Source: Gemmatimonadota bacterium (GTDB lineage Bacteria; Gemmatimonadota; Gemmatimonadetes; Gemmatimonadales; GWC2-71-9). From it: a stretch of DNA of 64,000 bases. Shown in pieces: positions 54,562-63,232 of this stretch. The DNA lies in contig SHZT01000002.1 in assembly GCA_009692185.1 (NCBI GenBank), positions 159,455 to 223,454 on the forward strand, given 5' to 3'. Each line of letters begins with the position of its first letter. Position 1 is the stretch's first letter. The position numbers were made by a program, and so were the translations under genes. A model generated the notes under the pieces. It made no database searches. It saw nothing but the letters and a program-made list of their open reading frames with translations, and had not been told where the DNA came from.

Positions 54562-55632
54562 TCAGCGGGTACGCGGCGCGCGAAGCGCGCGCTCGACGGC
54601 CGCGCGCACCCGCCGAGCGAGCTCCGTGGCGTCCCATTCCCCGCCCCCGGATTCGACCACGACGCCGGCCGGCACGTCCTCGGCACGGGGCGCAAGCAGG
54701 GCGGCGGGAACCCCGGCCCGCTGGGCAGCCGCCAGTACCTGCCCGGTGAGCTTCCCGTCGAGCGACGTCGCGTCGAACGCGCCTTCGCCGGTCACCACCA
54801 GTGCCGCGTCCCGCAACATCCCCTGGAAACCCGCTCGCTCGAGGAACCACGCGGCTCCATCCATCAACGTTCCGCCGCCGAAATACCTGATTCCGAATCC
54901 CAACCCGCCGGCGGCCCCTGCCCCGGGCTCACCGGCAAGCGCGCCTTTCCCCTCCGCGGCCGCAACACCGGCCAGGCATTCGAGCCCGAGCGCAAGCCGC
55001 TCGACCGCCTCCGGGCCTGCCCCCTTCTGCGACGCGTAGACCCGGGACCCCCGAGGCCCCGTGAGCGGATTCCGCACATCGGCAAGGCCGACAAGTGCCG
55101 CCGTGGGCGCTCGCCCCTTGATGAACCCGCCCAGGTGGGCCAGCGCGCCACCTCCCTCGGGCAGGGCGTCGCCGTTTGCGCCAACCGGAACGAACCCCCA
55201 GGCCCGGGCCATGCCCACGCCTCCATCCATCGTGGCGCTGCCTCCCAGGCCCACTAACACCTTCGTGGCCCCCGCGTCCGAGAGCGCAGACACCAACTGG
55301 CCCACGCCGAGCGTGGTCGTCCTCAACGGGTCCCGCGCCGACATGTCGAGCAATGACAGGCCACACACGAGGCGCGACTCCACAACCGCCGTCTCCGCAT
55401 CGAGCCAGCCGGCGAGAGCCTTGATGGGCGCCCCTAATGGGCCCGCAACCGTGTGCGACGTGCGCCGCGTGAGACCAGATCCGATCGCGTCGAGCAGTCC
55501 GTCTCCCCCGTCACTGGCCCACAACACGACGGCCTGGGCGCCGGCCTCACGTATGCCCTGCTCCAAGGCGTTTCCGACCTGGGCAAGTGAAAGCGACCCC
55601 TTGAAGGCCTGCGCGACGGCGACGACTCGCAT
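54562..55632 (-). CDS. glycerate kinase
   Basis: The 356-aa protein matches the type I glycerate kinase family (GarK/GlxK fold): MRVVAVAQAFKGSLSLAQVG at the N-terminus, VLWASDGGDGLLDAIG, KVLVGLGGSATMDGGVGMA and GLGFGIRYFGGGTLMDGA. It phosphorylates D-glycerate with ATP to give 2- or 3-phosphoglycerate. The ATG at 55632 is preferred over an upstream ATG 36 nt away. It follows purA after a 158-nt gap that contains a GC-rich hairpin. Confidence 0.9.
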   Translation of the reverse strand: MRVVAVAQAFKGSLSLAQVGNALEQGIREAGAQAVVLWASDGGDGLLDAIGSGLTRRTSHTVAGPLGAPIKALAGWLDAETAVVESRLVCGLSLLDMSARDPLRTTTLGVGQLVSALSDAGATKVLVGLGGSATMDGGVGMARAWGFVPVGANGDALPEGGGALAHLGGFIKGRAPTAALVGLADVRNPLTGPRGSRVYASQKGAGPEAVERLALGLECLAGVAAAEGKGALAGEPGAGAAGGLGFGIRYFGGGTLMDGAAWFLERAGFQGMLRDAALVVTGEGAFDATSLDGKLTGQVLAAAQRAGVPAALLAPRAEDVPAGVVVESGGGEWDATELARRVRAAVERALRAPRTR

Positions 55633-55702
55633 GGACTCTAACCTCATGTTTCTCACTGACTTGCGCAACGGCCTTTAAATTCGGTAGCTTTCTATTTGGT
55701 AT

Positions 55703-55733
55703 GCCCGGGAGGGGTGTTTTCCCCTTTCCGGGC
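55703..55733 (-). terminator. GC-rich hairpin downstream of purA
   Basis: GCCCGG and CCGGGC arms with an internal AGGGG/CCCCT segment form a stem of about 12 pairs with small bulges, in the gap between purA and the glycerate kinase gene. A T-tract is not evident on the minus strand, so it may be a weak or non-canonical terminator. The rest of the 158-nt gap shows no gene. Confidence 0.4.
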
Positions 55734-55790
55734 GCAGGGTACGTGCGACCTTTCGTGGTCAGGAAGGCTCTAGGGGGTTTTTTTGTGGGG

Positions 55791-57071
55791 CTATTGGCGA
55801 ATGATCTGGTCCCGGCGGGAGCCCACGCTCACGAAGCTGATCGGGGTCTGCAGCAGGTCTTCGATGCGGTCGAGGTAGGCCCGGGCATGGGGCGGCAGGT
55901 CCGCCAGCCGTCTCGCGGCGGTGGTCGGCCGGCACCAGCCTTCCAGAATTTCGTACACCGGCTTCACGCGGGCCAGCGTGTCCGTCCCCGACGGCATGTC
56001 GTCCAGCGGCCGGCCATCCAGCTCGTATCCCACGCAAATCGGCAACGACTCGATCGTGTCGAGCACGTCGAGCTTGGTCACGGCCACGTCGGTGAGCCCG
56101 TTGATGCGCACGGCGTAACGCGCGACCACGGCGTCGAACCACCCGCACCGCCGAGGGCGGCCGGTCGTCGCCCCGAACTCGTCGCCGATGGTGCGCAGCT
56201 TCTCCTCGTCGTCAGGGGCCGCTTCCGTCGGCAACGGCCCATTGCCCACCCGGGTCGTGTAGGCCTTTACGACCCCGAGTACCCCGTCGATCGCGGTCGG
56301 GCCGACGCCGGCGCCCACGGACGCGCCCCCGGCCGTGGTATTGGACGAGGTCACGTAGGGATACGTCCCATGGTCCACGTCGAGCAGGGCTCCCTGGGCC
56401 CCCTCCAGGAGCACGTGCTGGCCGTTCCGCAGGGCATCGTACGTCACTCGGCCAACATCCGCCGCCATGGGGAGGAGGCGCGGGGCCAGTCGCTCGAGCA
56501 GGCGGGAGTATTCGTCGGCGGAGGCGCGCTCGGTATCGCCCAGGAGGCCGAGCCAGCGGTTCGCCCGCTCGGCGCCGTCGCGCACCAGCTTGCACGCCCG
56601 ATCAAGATCGTGCAGGTCGCCCACCCGGACACCGCGCCGGCCGTACTTGTCCTCGTACGCCGGCCCGATGCCCCGCCCCGTCGTGCCGATTTGCTGCGTC
56701 CGCTCGGCCGCCCGGTCCATGAGCTTGTGATACGGCAGGACCAGGTGCGCGCGGTCTGATATCAGGAGGCGCCCGGTGACCGCCACGCCCCGCTTCTCCA
56801 GCTCTTCGACTTCACCGAGGAGGGTTTCAGGGTCGAGGACGACCCCGTTGCCGATGACGCAACGCGTCTTGGGGTGGAGAATGCCCGAGGGAATCTGGTG
56901 CAGGATGAACTCGTCGTCGCCCTTCACGACGGTGTGCCCCGCGTTGGCCCCGCCCTGGTAGCGCACGACCAAGTCGGCACTCTCCGCGAGCACGTCGACG
57001 ATCTTCCCCTTGCCTTCGTCGCCCCACTGCGCGCCGACGACCACGACGCAATGGCGCTTGGGACCGAACAT
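55791..57071 (-). CDS. purA: adenylosuccinate synthetase
   Basis: PurA makes adenylosuccinate from IMP, Asp and GTP in AMP synthesis. The 426-aa product has the N-terminal VVVVGAQWGDEGKGKIVDVL P-loop, GGANAGHT, GTTGRGIGPAYEDK, PYVTSSNTTAGGASVG and GRPRRCGWFDAVVARYAVR, all family hallmarks. It follows the dapA-like gene by three bases. Confidence 0.97.
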   Translation of the reverse strand: MFGPKRHCVVVVGAQWGDEGKGKIVDVLAESADLVVRYQGGANAGHTVVKGDDEFILHQIPSGILHPKTRCVIGNGVVLDPETLLGEVEELEKRGVAVTGRLLISDRAHLVLPYHKLMDRAAERTQQIGTTGRGIGPAYEDKYGRRGVRVGDLHDLDRACKLVRDGAERANRWLGLLGDTERASADEYSRLLERLAPRLLPMAADVGRVTYDALRNGQHVLLEGAQGALLDVDHGTYPYVTSSNTTAGGASVGAGVGPTAIDGVLGVVKAYTTRVGNGPLPTEAAPDDEEKLRTIGDEFGATTGRPRRCGWFDAVVARYAVRINGLTDVAVTKLDVLDTIESLPICVGYELDGRPLDDMPSGTDTLARVKPVYEILEGWCRPTTAARRLADLPPHARAYLDRIEDLLQTPISFVSVGSRRDQIIRQ

Positions 57072-57074
57072 CGA

Positions 57075-58013
57075 CTAGCTCAACCGGGGCTCTCGTGCCC
57101 CGGCGCCAGCGTGAACCGCGGTGAGCCCGGCCCCGCGCATCAACTCGGCCACCTTGGCCCGGTCGCCGCCCGAGAGGTCGGCCAGCGGGCCCCGCACCGG
57201 GCCGCCGGTGAGCCCGGTGACGTCCATGGCGGCCTTCACGCCCGGCACCCCGAATGCCGCGACAATGTCGCGGTGGAGCGGGGTCAGCCGTTCCTGGGCA
57301 GCACCAGCGGCCGCCTTGTCGCCCTTCCCGAACGCATCCCATACATCGAGTGCGACGGTCCGGGCATAGCAGGCCGCGGCCAGGACACCGCCCGCCGCCC
57401 CCATGTCGAGGGCGGATTGAAGGAGTGTCGCGTTCCCGACAAATAGGGCCCAGCGCGGCACGGCGGCCCGGTAGACCGCGAAGTTCTTGATGTCGCCGGA
57501 GGAGTCCTTCGCGCCGAGGATGTTCGGGTGATCGGCCAGCGCGGTGAACACCGCATCGACCAGGGCAACGTGCGTGTACTTGGGAATGTTGTACAGCAGC
57601 ACCGGAATCGGGGACTCGTCGGCCACGCGGCGGAAATGCTCGACCATCGCCGCAATCGAAAGCGAGGAGCCGTAGTACGCGGGTGCCCGCACGAGCGCGA
57701 GGTCGGCCCCCTCGTCCGTCGCGATTCGGCAGGCCAGCACCGTCGCGCGGGTGGATTCCCTCCCGGTTCCGGCGAGGAGCCAGCGGTCGGCGGGGACGGT
57801 GTCGCGGAGCCATCCTACGACCCGGCGAAACTCGTCGTCGGCGAGGAGCGTGGCTTCACCCGTGGACCCCGCGGCGAGGATCCCGTCGATTCCCGCCTCG
57901 ATCAGCACCCGGGCGTTGTCACGGAGCTGGACCGGCTGGACCTCGCCGGTGGCCGCGTCGAACGGCGTGGTGATGGCGACCATGACGCCCCCGGGAGGAG
58001 CGCGCCGGCTCAC
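57075..58013 (-). CDS. dihydrodipicolinate synthase/aldolase family protein
   Basis: The 312-aa product is a Schiff-base TIM barrel of the DapA/NAL family: MVAITTPFDAATGEV, LAAGSTGEATLL, the catalytic Tyr in YNIPKYTHV and the Schiff-base Lys in ILGAKDSSGD. The GSTGEATLL motif (family GTTGE form) is a variant, so its substrate may be 4-hydroxy-2-oxoglutarate or another alpha-keto acid rather than aspartate semialdehyde. The start is GTG, overlapping the pilT-like gene stop. No other lysine genes are near. Confidence 0.85.
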   Translation of the reverse strand: MSRRAPPGGVMVAITTPFDAATGEVQPVQLRDNARVLIEAGIDGILAAGSTGEATLLADDEFRRVVGWLRDTVPADRWLLAGTGRESTRATVLACRIATDEGADLALVRAPAYYGSSLSIAAMVEHFRRVADESPIPVLLYNIPKYTHVALVDAVFTALADHPNILGAKDSSGDIKNFAVYRAAVPRWALFVGNATLLQSALDMGAAGGVLAAACYARTVALDVWDAFGKGDKAAAGAAQERLTPLHRDIVAAFGVPGVKAAMDVTGLTGGPVRGPLADLSGGDRAKVAELMRGAGLTAVHAGAGAREPRLS

Positions 58014-58426
58014 GCGGAACCTACCGCTGCGTTCTTCGGCGCGGCCGTACCGCCCTTGAGAGACTTGCGGGACAGCTTGAGCTGACGCTCGAATTCGGCG
58101 GGGTCTCCCGATGAAGCCACCGCGACCTCCGACGTGACCACACCAGATTCCACCAGATCGACAAGGTGCTGATCGAACGTCTGAGAACCGTTCTGTTCGC
58201 GCGTGCCCGCCATGTGCTCCCGAATCTCGCCGACCCGGTTACGGTCCCGGATCAGGTCCCGAACGACAGGCGTGGCCACGAGAATCTCCAACGCGGCGGC
58301 GCGCCCCTTCCCGTCCGCGCGCGGGAGCAGCCGCTGCGACACGATGGAATGCAGGGAATCGGCCAGCCGGGCCCGCGCCATGTCCTGGTCTTCCGCGGGG
58401 AACTCGGTCCACGACATTTGTGTCAT
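58010..58426 (-). CDS. orphan PilT C-terminal domain
   Basis: The 138-aa product aligns with the last third of PilT, the retraction ATPase of type IV pili: SLHSIVSQRLLPRADGKGR, ALEILVATPVVRDLIRDRN and GSQTFDQHLVDLVESGVVT. The N-terminal PAS-like and ATPase domains (Walker A/B, Asp and His boxes) are absent, and upstream DNA is trpS, so the ATPase portion was lost or never present. Whether it has a dominant-negative or adaptor role is unknown. Its ATG overlaps trpS by 4 nt, which argues that the short form is the expressed gene. Confidence 0.82.
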   Translation of the reverse strand: MTQMSWTEFPAEDQDMARARLADSLHSIVSQRLLPRADGKGRAAALEILVATPVVRDLIRDRNRVGEIREHMAGTREQNGSQTFDQHLVDLVESGVVTSEVAVASSGDPAEFERQLKLSRKSLKGGTAAPKNAAVGSA

Positions 58427-59427
58427 CTGCCGACTCCTGACGGCATATGCGCCGCGAGCAAACCCATTTTCTCCCGCACCTCGCGCATCGTCTCGGTCGC
58501 GACGGCGCGGGCCTTCTCTGCCCCCGCGTGCAGAATGTCGCGAATCCGTTCAGGCGCGTTCCGGAGCTCGCGGGACTTTTCGCGGGCCGGCGCGAAATGG
58601 GCCACGACGCTGTCAGCCAGGACGCGCTTGCAGTCGAGGCAGCCCCAGCCCGCGGTGCGGCACTTCTGCGCGACATCTTCCACGGTGGCGGCCGGGGAGA
58701 AATACTGGTGCAATGAGTACAAGTTGCACTTGGCCGGGTCGCCCGGGTCCTTTTTCGTGACCCGCGCCGGATCGGTCTTGGCGGGCTTCAGCCGGTCGAA
58801 CACCGCGGCGGGTTCCTCGAGAATACCGATCGTATTCCCCATGCTTTTTGACATTTTCCCCAGGCCATCCAGCCCGACGATCCGCCGGGCCTTGGTCAGC
58901 TGGGCCTGCGGCTCCGGGAAAAACCCCGGCGCGAAACGCGTATTCCATTTTCGGGCGATTTCCCGCACGAGCTCCAGGTGCTGAATCTGGTCTTCGCCCA
59001 CCGGCACGAGGCCGGCGCGGTACAGAAGGATGTCAGCCGCCTGGAGCACCGGGTAATTCAGCAGCCCGGCGAGGATGCTTTCTTGGCGCTGCGACTTGTC
59101 CTTAAATTGGGTCATCCGCTCGAGGTCGCCGAGCGGCGTCACGGTCGTCAGTATCCACGCCAGCTCGGTATGCTCCGGCACATGCGATTGCACGAAGAGC
59201 ACGGATCGTTCGGGATCGATTCCCGCGGCGACCAGCCCGACCGCCATTTCCAGGGTGCGCGCTTCCAGGGCGGCCGCGTCATAGTCCTGGGTAATCGCGT
59301 GATAGTCCACGATACAGATGAAGCAGTCATGCTCCATCTGCAGCTTCACCCAGTTCTGAACGGCCCCGAGGTAATTGCCAATGTGGAGCTCGCCGGAAGG
59401 CTGAATCCCGGAGAAAACACGTGCCAT
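58423..59427 (-). CDS. trpS: tryptophanyl-tRNA synthetase
   Basis: The 334-aa class I synthetase has MARVFSGIQPSGELHIGNYL (HIGN) and the KMSKS loop in GLGKMSKSMGNTIG. Other family segments are VPVGEDQIQHLELVREIARK and PVLQAADILLYRA. The start MARVFSGIQPSG is the standard one. It is divergent from the inositol monophosphatase gene (start 38 nt away) and overlaps the next gene (ATGA). Confidence 0.97.
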   Translation of the reverse strand: MARVFSGIQPSGELHIGNYLGAVQNWVKLQMEHDCFICIVDYHAITQDYDAAALEARTLEMAVGLVAAGIDPERSVLFVQSHVPEHTELAWILTTVTPLGDLERMTQFKDKSQRQESILAGLLNYPVLQAADILLYRAGLVPVGEDQIQHLELVREIARKWNTRFAPGFFPEPQAQLTKARRIVGLDGLGKMSKSMGNTIGILEEPAAVFDRLKPAKTDPARVTKKDPGDPAKCNLYSLHQYFSPAATVEDVAQKCRTAGWGCLDCKRVLADSVVAHFAPAREKSRELRNAPERIRDILHAGAEKARAVATETMREVREKMGLLAAHMPSGVGR

Positions 59428-59464
59428 GGGCTCAATGCTATGAGAAGGCCAGAGGGGCCGCAAG

Positions 59465-60253
59465 GTGGCTAAATACTACGACTTAGTACGCTTGGCGCGG
59501 TCAGCAGCTGAGCGCGGGGCTCGGTACGTCCGCCAGGTGGCCCGGCCGGGCGACCCCGCGCAGTGGGACAAGAAGGGCCAGCACGACTTCGTGACCTCGG
59601 TGGATCGCGAGGCCGAGCGGCTGGTGGCCGAAACGCTCACCCAGGGAGAGCCCGGATCGGTCGTGATGGGAGAAGAACTCTCTCCCGGGGCCGCACAAGC
59701 GGACCTCGTCTGGGTGGTGGACCCGCTGGACGGCACGACCAACTATCTCCATGGCTATCCGCAGTACGCCGTAAGCATCGGAGGGGTCGTCCACGGAGAA
59801 CTCGTCATCGGGGTGGTGGCCGACATTGCCCGTGACCTCACCTACCACGGCGCGTCTGGTGAAGGAGCGTGGTGCGGCGAACGCCGGCTCCAGGTTTCGA
59901 GCATCACGGACCCGGACATGTCGCTCATCGGCACCGGGTTCCCCTTTCGTACTCCCCCGGACATACCGCGTTATCTGCGGCAGTTCACCGCCGTCACCAC
60001 CACCACCAGCGGTATTCGCCGCGCGGGTGCCGCGGCGCTTGACCTGGTGGACGTGGCCCTCGGCCGGCTCGACGGTTTCTGGGAGATGTACCTGGCTCCG
60101 TGGGACGTGGCAGCGGGCACACTGCTCATTCGTGAGGCCGGCGGCGTGGTCACAGACATGTCTGGCTCACCCCACGTGGTCGCACATGGGTCAATCGTCG
60201 CCGGCAATGCCGTCATGCATGCCTGGCTCCGTAACACCCTGGAGCGCGTGTGA
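59465..60253 (+). CDS. inositol monophosphatase family protein
   Basis: The 262-aa protein has the family motifs: WVVDPLDGTTNYLHGYP (metal-binding Asp/Asp/Gly/Thr), VVMGEE and APWDVAAGTLLIREAGGVV. It may dephosphorylate inositol phosphate or a related small molecule. The GTG start lies two nucleotides after the minimal trpS promoter gap. The stop overlaps the next gene (GTGA). Inositol-1-phosphatase, histidinol phosphatase and 3'-phosphoadenosine phosphatase activities occur in this family. Confidence 0.92.
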   Translation: MAKYYDLVRLARSAAERGARYVRQVARPGDPAQWDKKGQHDFVTSVDREAERLVAETLTQGEPGSVVMGEELSPGAAQADLVWVVDPLDGTTNYLHGYPQYAVSIGGVVHGELVIGVVADIARDLTYHGASGEGAWCGERRLQVSSITDPDMSLIGTGFPFRTPPDIPRYLRQFTAVTTTTSGIRRAGAAALDLVDVALGRLDGFWEMYLAPWDVAAGTLLIREAGGVVTDMSGSPHVVAHGSIVAGNAVMHAWLRNTLERV

Positions 60254-61155
60254 AGACCGGCGTCGTCGAGTGCGTTCCCAATTTCAGCGAGGGCAAGGCC
60301 CCCGACGTTCTGCGCGCGCTGGAGCAGGCCATGCGGGGCGTCCCTGGCGCGCACCTGCTCGATATTCACTCCGACCCGTTTCATCACCGCTCCGTATTCA
60401 CCCTCGCCGGTGCCCCAGACGCGGTCCTGGAAGCAGCATTCAGCGGGGCCCGCGTGGCCCGGGCCGAGATCGACCTGCGCACCCACAGGGGGCAGCACCC
60501 CCGCATGGGCGCGGCGGATGTCATCCCGTTCGTTCCCCTGGAGGGCGCGACCATGGAGCAGTGTGTTGACCTGGCTCAGCGCCTCGGGAAGCGCATCGGA
60601 GACGAGCTGGCGGTACCGGTGTTCCTGTATGGGGAGGCGGCCTCGCGACCCGAACGGGAGAACCTCGCCCAGGTACGCCGGGGCGAGTTCGAGGGACTGT
60701 CCGACGCCATTGGGCGGGACCCGGCGCATGCGCCGGACTTCGGCCCCCACCGCATTCACGCAACGGCGGGGGCGACGGCGGTCGGCGCGCGCGGCATACT
60801 CGTCGCATTCAACGTGTATCTCGCCACGCCGGACATGGCCATCGCCAAGGCCGTCGCCCGCGCGATCCGGTCGTCCAGCGGCGGGCTGCCTGGCGTGCGC
60901 TCGCTCGCGTTCAGCGTCGGCGGCCGAGCGCAGGTGTCCACCAACCTGCTCGACGTGGACCAGACTCCCCCGCTCCGCGCCTACCAGGCAATCGCGGAGG
61001 AGGCGTCTAAACTCGGCGCGACGACCGAGCACAGCGAGATGGTGGGGTTGTGCCCGGAGCGGGCGCTGTCCGCAGCCGGCGCAAAAGAAATGCACCTCCA
61101 TGATTCCTGGGAGGCGCATTTGCTCGAACCGCATGTACGCTTGGCGGTGGATTAG
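60250..61155 (+). CDS. ftcD: glutamate formiminotransferase
   Basis: The 301-aa product matches the formiminotransferase domain of FTCD: VECVPNFSEGKAPDVLRALE, DPFHHRSVFTLAG, THRGQHPRMGAADVIPFVPL and RGILVAFNVYLATPDM. It transfers the formimino group from formiminoglutamate to tetrahydrofolate in histidine breakdown. The cyclodeaminase domain found in fused proteins is absent. The start is GTG. No hut genes are seen in the window. Its stop overlaps the stop of the convergent plug-domain gene. Confidence 0.93.
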   Translation: MKTGVVECVPNFSEGKAPDVLRALEQAMRGVPGAHLLDIHSDPFHHRSVFTLAGAPDAVLEAAFSGARVARAEIDLRTHRGQHPRMGAADVIPFVPLEGATMEQCVDLAQRLGKRIGDELAVPVFLYGEAASRPERENLAQVRRGEFEGLSDAIGRDPAHAPDFGPHRIHATAGATAVGARGILVAFNVYLATPDMAIAKAVARAIRSSSGGLPGVRSLAFSVGGRAQVSTNLLDVDQTPPLRAYQAIAEEASKLGATTEHSEMVGLCPERALSAAGAKEMHLHDSWEAHLLEPHVRLAVD

Positions 61156-61712
61156 TGCTTCGTCCAGATCAGGAGAACGCCGCAGGGCGTATTGGTGCCG
61201 CCGTACTGCAGCGGAATCTGCGCCGGCCCCATGTATAGCTCGACGGCCAGCACGTCGTTCGGTTGCAGGAACCACATCATGTCGCTCTTTGACTCGACCC
61301 CGTCGATGTAGATGCGTGGAGCAAATCGACTGCTGAGGTCTCCCGACTCCGGAGTTGTCTGGCAGTTACGGACCTGTGGTGCGTTCCGGTAGATCCTCAA
61401 ACCGGGGATCCCCAGAAGGATGCCTGTTGCCAGCTTTGCCTTGACGGCTTTCTTCTCGACCGCGGCGGGATCCAGAAAGGTGCCCTGCTCCGACGTCCTT
61501 CTCATGTAGAAGCCGCGACGGATCAGATACTCGTCACGAGTCGCCTCGACGTTGATCGGGTCGAGCGGCGTGGGAACGGCGCTCTTGGCCGAATCCACTA
61601 AACTGCCCCTCGCGCCCTGCGCCGCGACCGCGCTCGGAGAGGCCGCCAGGACACAAATCACAAAGAGCGCCGGCCGGATCAGTGGCGGGTCCAGATCAGA
61701 ATGACGCCACAC
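61152..61712 (-). CDS. secreted plug-domain paralog C
   Basis: The 186-aa product starts after a GTG at 61712 (signal-like region AVAAQG) and has a TonB-plug-like module: YLIRRGFYMRRTSEQGTFLD, IPGLRIYRNAPQ, YIDGVESKSDMMWFLQPND and the terminal CGVLLIWTKH. It lacks the N-terminal carboxypeptidase-regulatory-like domain of its two neighbours and also lacks any outer-membrane barrel. It ends in the ftcD overlap. Together with the next two genes it forms a tandem family; function is unknown. Confidence 0.7.
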   Translation of the reverse strand: MWRHSDLDPPLIRPALFVICVLAASPSAVAAQGARGSLVDSAKSAVPTPLDPINVEATRDEYLIRRGFYMRRTSEQGTFLDPAAVEKKAVKAKLATGILLGIPGLRIYRNAPQVRNCQTTPESGDLSSRFAPRIYIDGVESKSDMMWFLQPNDVLAVELYMGPAQIPLQYGGTNTPCGVLLIWTKH

Positions 61713-62461
61713 AACTCATTCGTTCCGCCGTATTGCAGTGGGATCTGGGAAGGGCCCATGTAGATCTCGACGGCCAGGATGTCGTTGGGCTGCAAGGACC
61801 ACATCATCTCGTGCCCACCCTCGACACCATCGATGAAGATGGCTGGAAATCGCATGAATGGGTTCTTCGCGGCCCCTCCAGTAGGATTGAGTGCCCGACA
61901 CGTACGTAAGTACGGCTTGTTCGCGGCGATACTCACACCCGGCACACCGATCAGGATATCCGTCGCGATCTTTGCCTTTACGGCCTTCTTCTCGACGGCG
62001 GCCGGGTCCAGGAACGTGCCTCGCTCTGATTCCTTCCGCTGGTAGTAGCCCCGGTTCACAAGGAACTCATTCCGCGTGGCTTCCACGCGGAGCGGCGCCA
62101 GCTTCACCGGAATCGGCGGTAGCCGGACAGACACCGTCATCTCCGCACCCTTCCCGAGCGTCAGTTCGCCCGAGAGCGCCGTGCGATACCCGATTCGTCT
62201 GAGCTGAAGCCGGTAGTTGCCGGAATCCGGCGCGGTCACGGAGAACCGTCCGCTGTCGTCGCCCACTGCCCGGCCGATGACACTGTCTACCGAATCGACC
62301 AGCTCCGCGGTGACTGCGGTAAGCGGGCGCGTGGTCGCAGAATCAACGACCGTGCCCCGAACCGTCTGGGCGCCGAGTGACGGACAGATGGTGACGGCGA
62401 GGAATGTCGCGGCGAGCGCGAGTCGGGCTAATGTTTTGTCCAGATGACAATCACGCCGCAC
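61679..62461 (-). CDS. secreted carboxypeptidase-regulatory-like/plug protein B
   Basis: The 260-aa product has a signal peptide (cleavage near SLGAQ), a CarboxypepD_reg-like beta domain (VRGTVVDSATTRPLTAVTAE, GRFSVTAPDSGNYRLQLRRI) and a TonB-plug-like module (FLVNRGYYQRKESERGTFLD, FIDGVEGGHEMMWSLQPNDI, CGVILIWTRH). The domain order is the N-terminal half of a TonB-dependent receptor with the barrel missing. Its GTG start lies inside the last 34 nt of gene A. It is the middle copy. Confidence 0.78.
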   Translation of the reverse strand: MRRDCHLDKTLARLALAATFLAVTICPSLGAQTVRGTVVDSATTRPLTAVTAELVDSVDSVIGRAVGDDSGRFSVTAPDSGNYRLQLRRIGYRTALSGELTLGKGAEMTVSVRLPPIPVKLAPLRVEATRNEFLVNRGYYQRKESERGTFLDPAAVEKKAVKAKIATDILIGVPGVSIAANKPYLRTCRALNPTGGAAKNPFMRFPAIFIDGVEGGHEMMWSLQPNDILAVEIYMGPSQIPLQYGGTNELCGVILIWTRH

Positions 62462-63201
62462 GGCGTCTCCATGCCACCGTATTCGAGCGGGACTCGCGCG
62501 GGCCCGATGAACACTTCCGCCGCCAGGACATCGGTGGGCAAGAGCGACACGAGCGCGTCCTGCCCGACCGGCACCCCGTCAACGTAGATCCGCGGTAGCT
62601 GCGACCGTTGCGCCTGCGTCCCGCTTCTCCCCCGGGCACAGCTGCGGAGGAGCGGGAAGGGGACACCGCCGCTCTCCTCGGTCACGGCTGACTGGACGCC
62701 GGGGACATGGGCCAGCAGGTCCACCACGAGTCGCGACCTGGGCGCGAGTCGCTGAACAGCCGCCGGATCGAGGAAGCGCCCGCCCCCGTCGGCCATTCGG
62801 TCGTAGAAGCCATGGCCCTTGAGATAGGGGTCCGGGGTAGTCGCCGTCACGGCCACGGGAGCCAGGCCGACGGCGGCCAGGGCGATCGGGAGGTTCATCT
62901 CCCCGCGGAAATTGAGAACCATGGGGGACTCGAACGACCGGTAACCCAGGCGCTGTGCCCGGAGCACGTAGGTCCCCGGGCCCGGCGTGGTCAACAGGAA
63001 CTTCCCCGCGGAATCGGTCAACGCGCGGACGGCGACCTGGGTGTCCGCAACCACGAGCTCCACGGACACGGAAGCCAGGGGCTGCCCGGTCCTCGAATCC
63101 GACACGCTGCCACGAACGGTCTGTGCGGTGAGGGGCGAGGCGGCTATTGCGGCCAACAGGGTTGCAGCCGCCGGGACCGATAGGCCCTTGATCAGCTGCA
63201 T
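62428..63201 (-). CDS. secreted carboxypeptidase-regulatory-like/plug protein A
   Basis: The 257-aa product has a signal peptide (MQLIKGLSVPAAATLLAAIA, cleavage near TAQ), then a CarboxypepD_reg-like domain (VRGSVSDSRTGQPLASVSVE, GTYVLRAQRLGYRSF) and a plug-like module (HGFYDRMADGGGRFLDPAAV, DLLAHVPGV, RIYVDGVPVGQDALVSLLPT, GVIVIWTKH). It is the first of three tandem paralogs and the most divergent. No barrel follows. Such plug-only proteins are known from Gemmatimonadota genomes but their role is not. Confidence 0.78.
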   Translation of the reverse strand: MQLIKGLSVPAAATLLAAIAASPLTAQTVRGSVSDSRTGQPLASVSVELVVADTQVAVRALTDSAGKFLLTTPGPGTYVLRAQRLGYRSFESPMVLNFRGEMNLPIALAAVGLAPVAVTATTPDPYLKGHGFYDRMADGGGRFLDPAAVQRLAPRSRLVVDLLAHVPGVQSAVTEESGGVPFPLLRSCARGRSGTQAQRSQLPRIYVDGVPVGQDALVSLLPTDVLAAEVFIGPARVPLEYGGMETPCGVIVIWTKH

Positions 63202-63232
63202 CTGCAGCCTCCTGACGGACGACTACTGGGCG

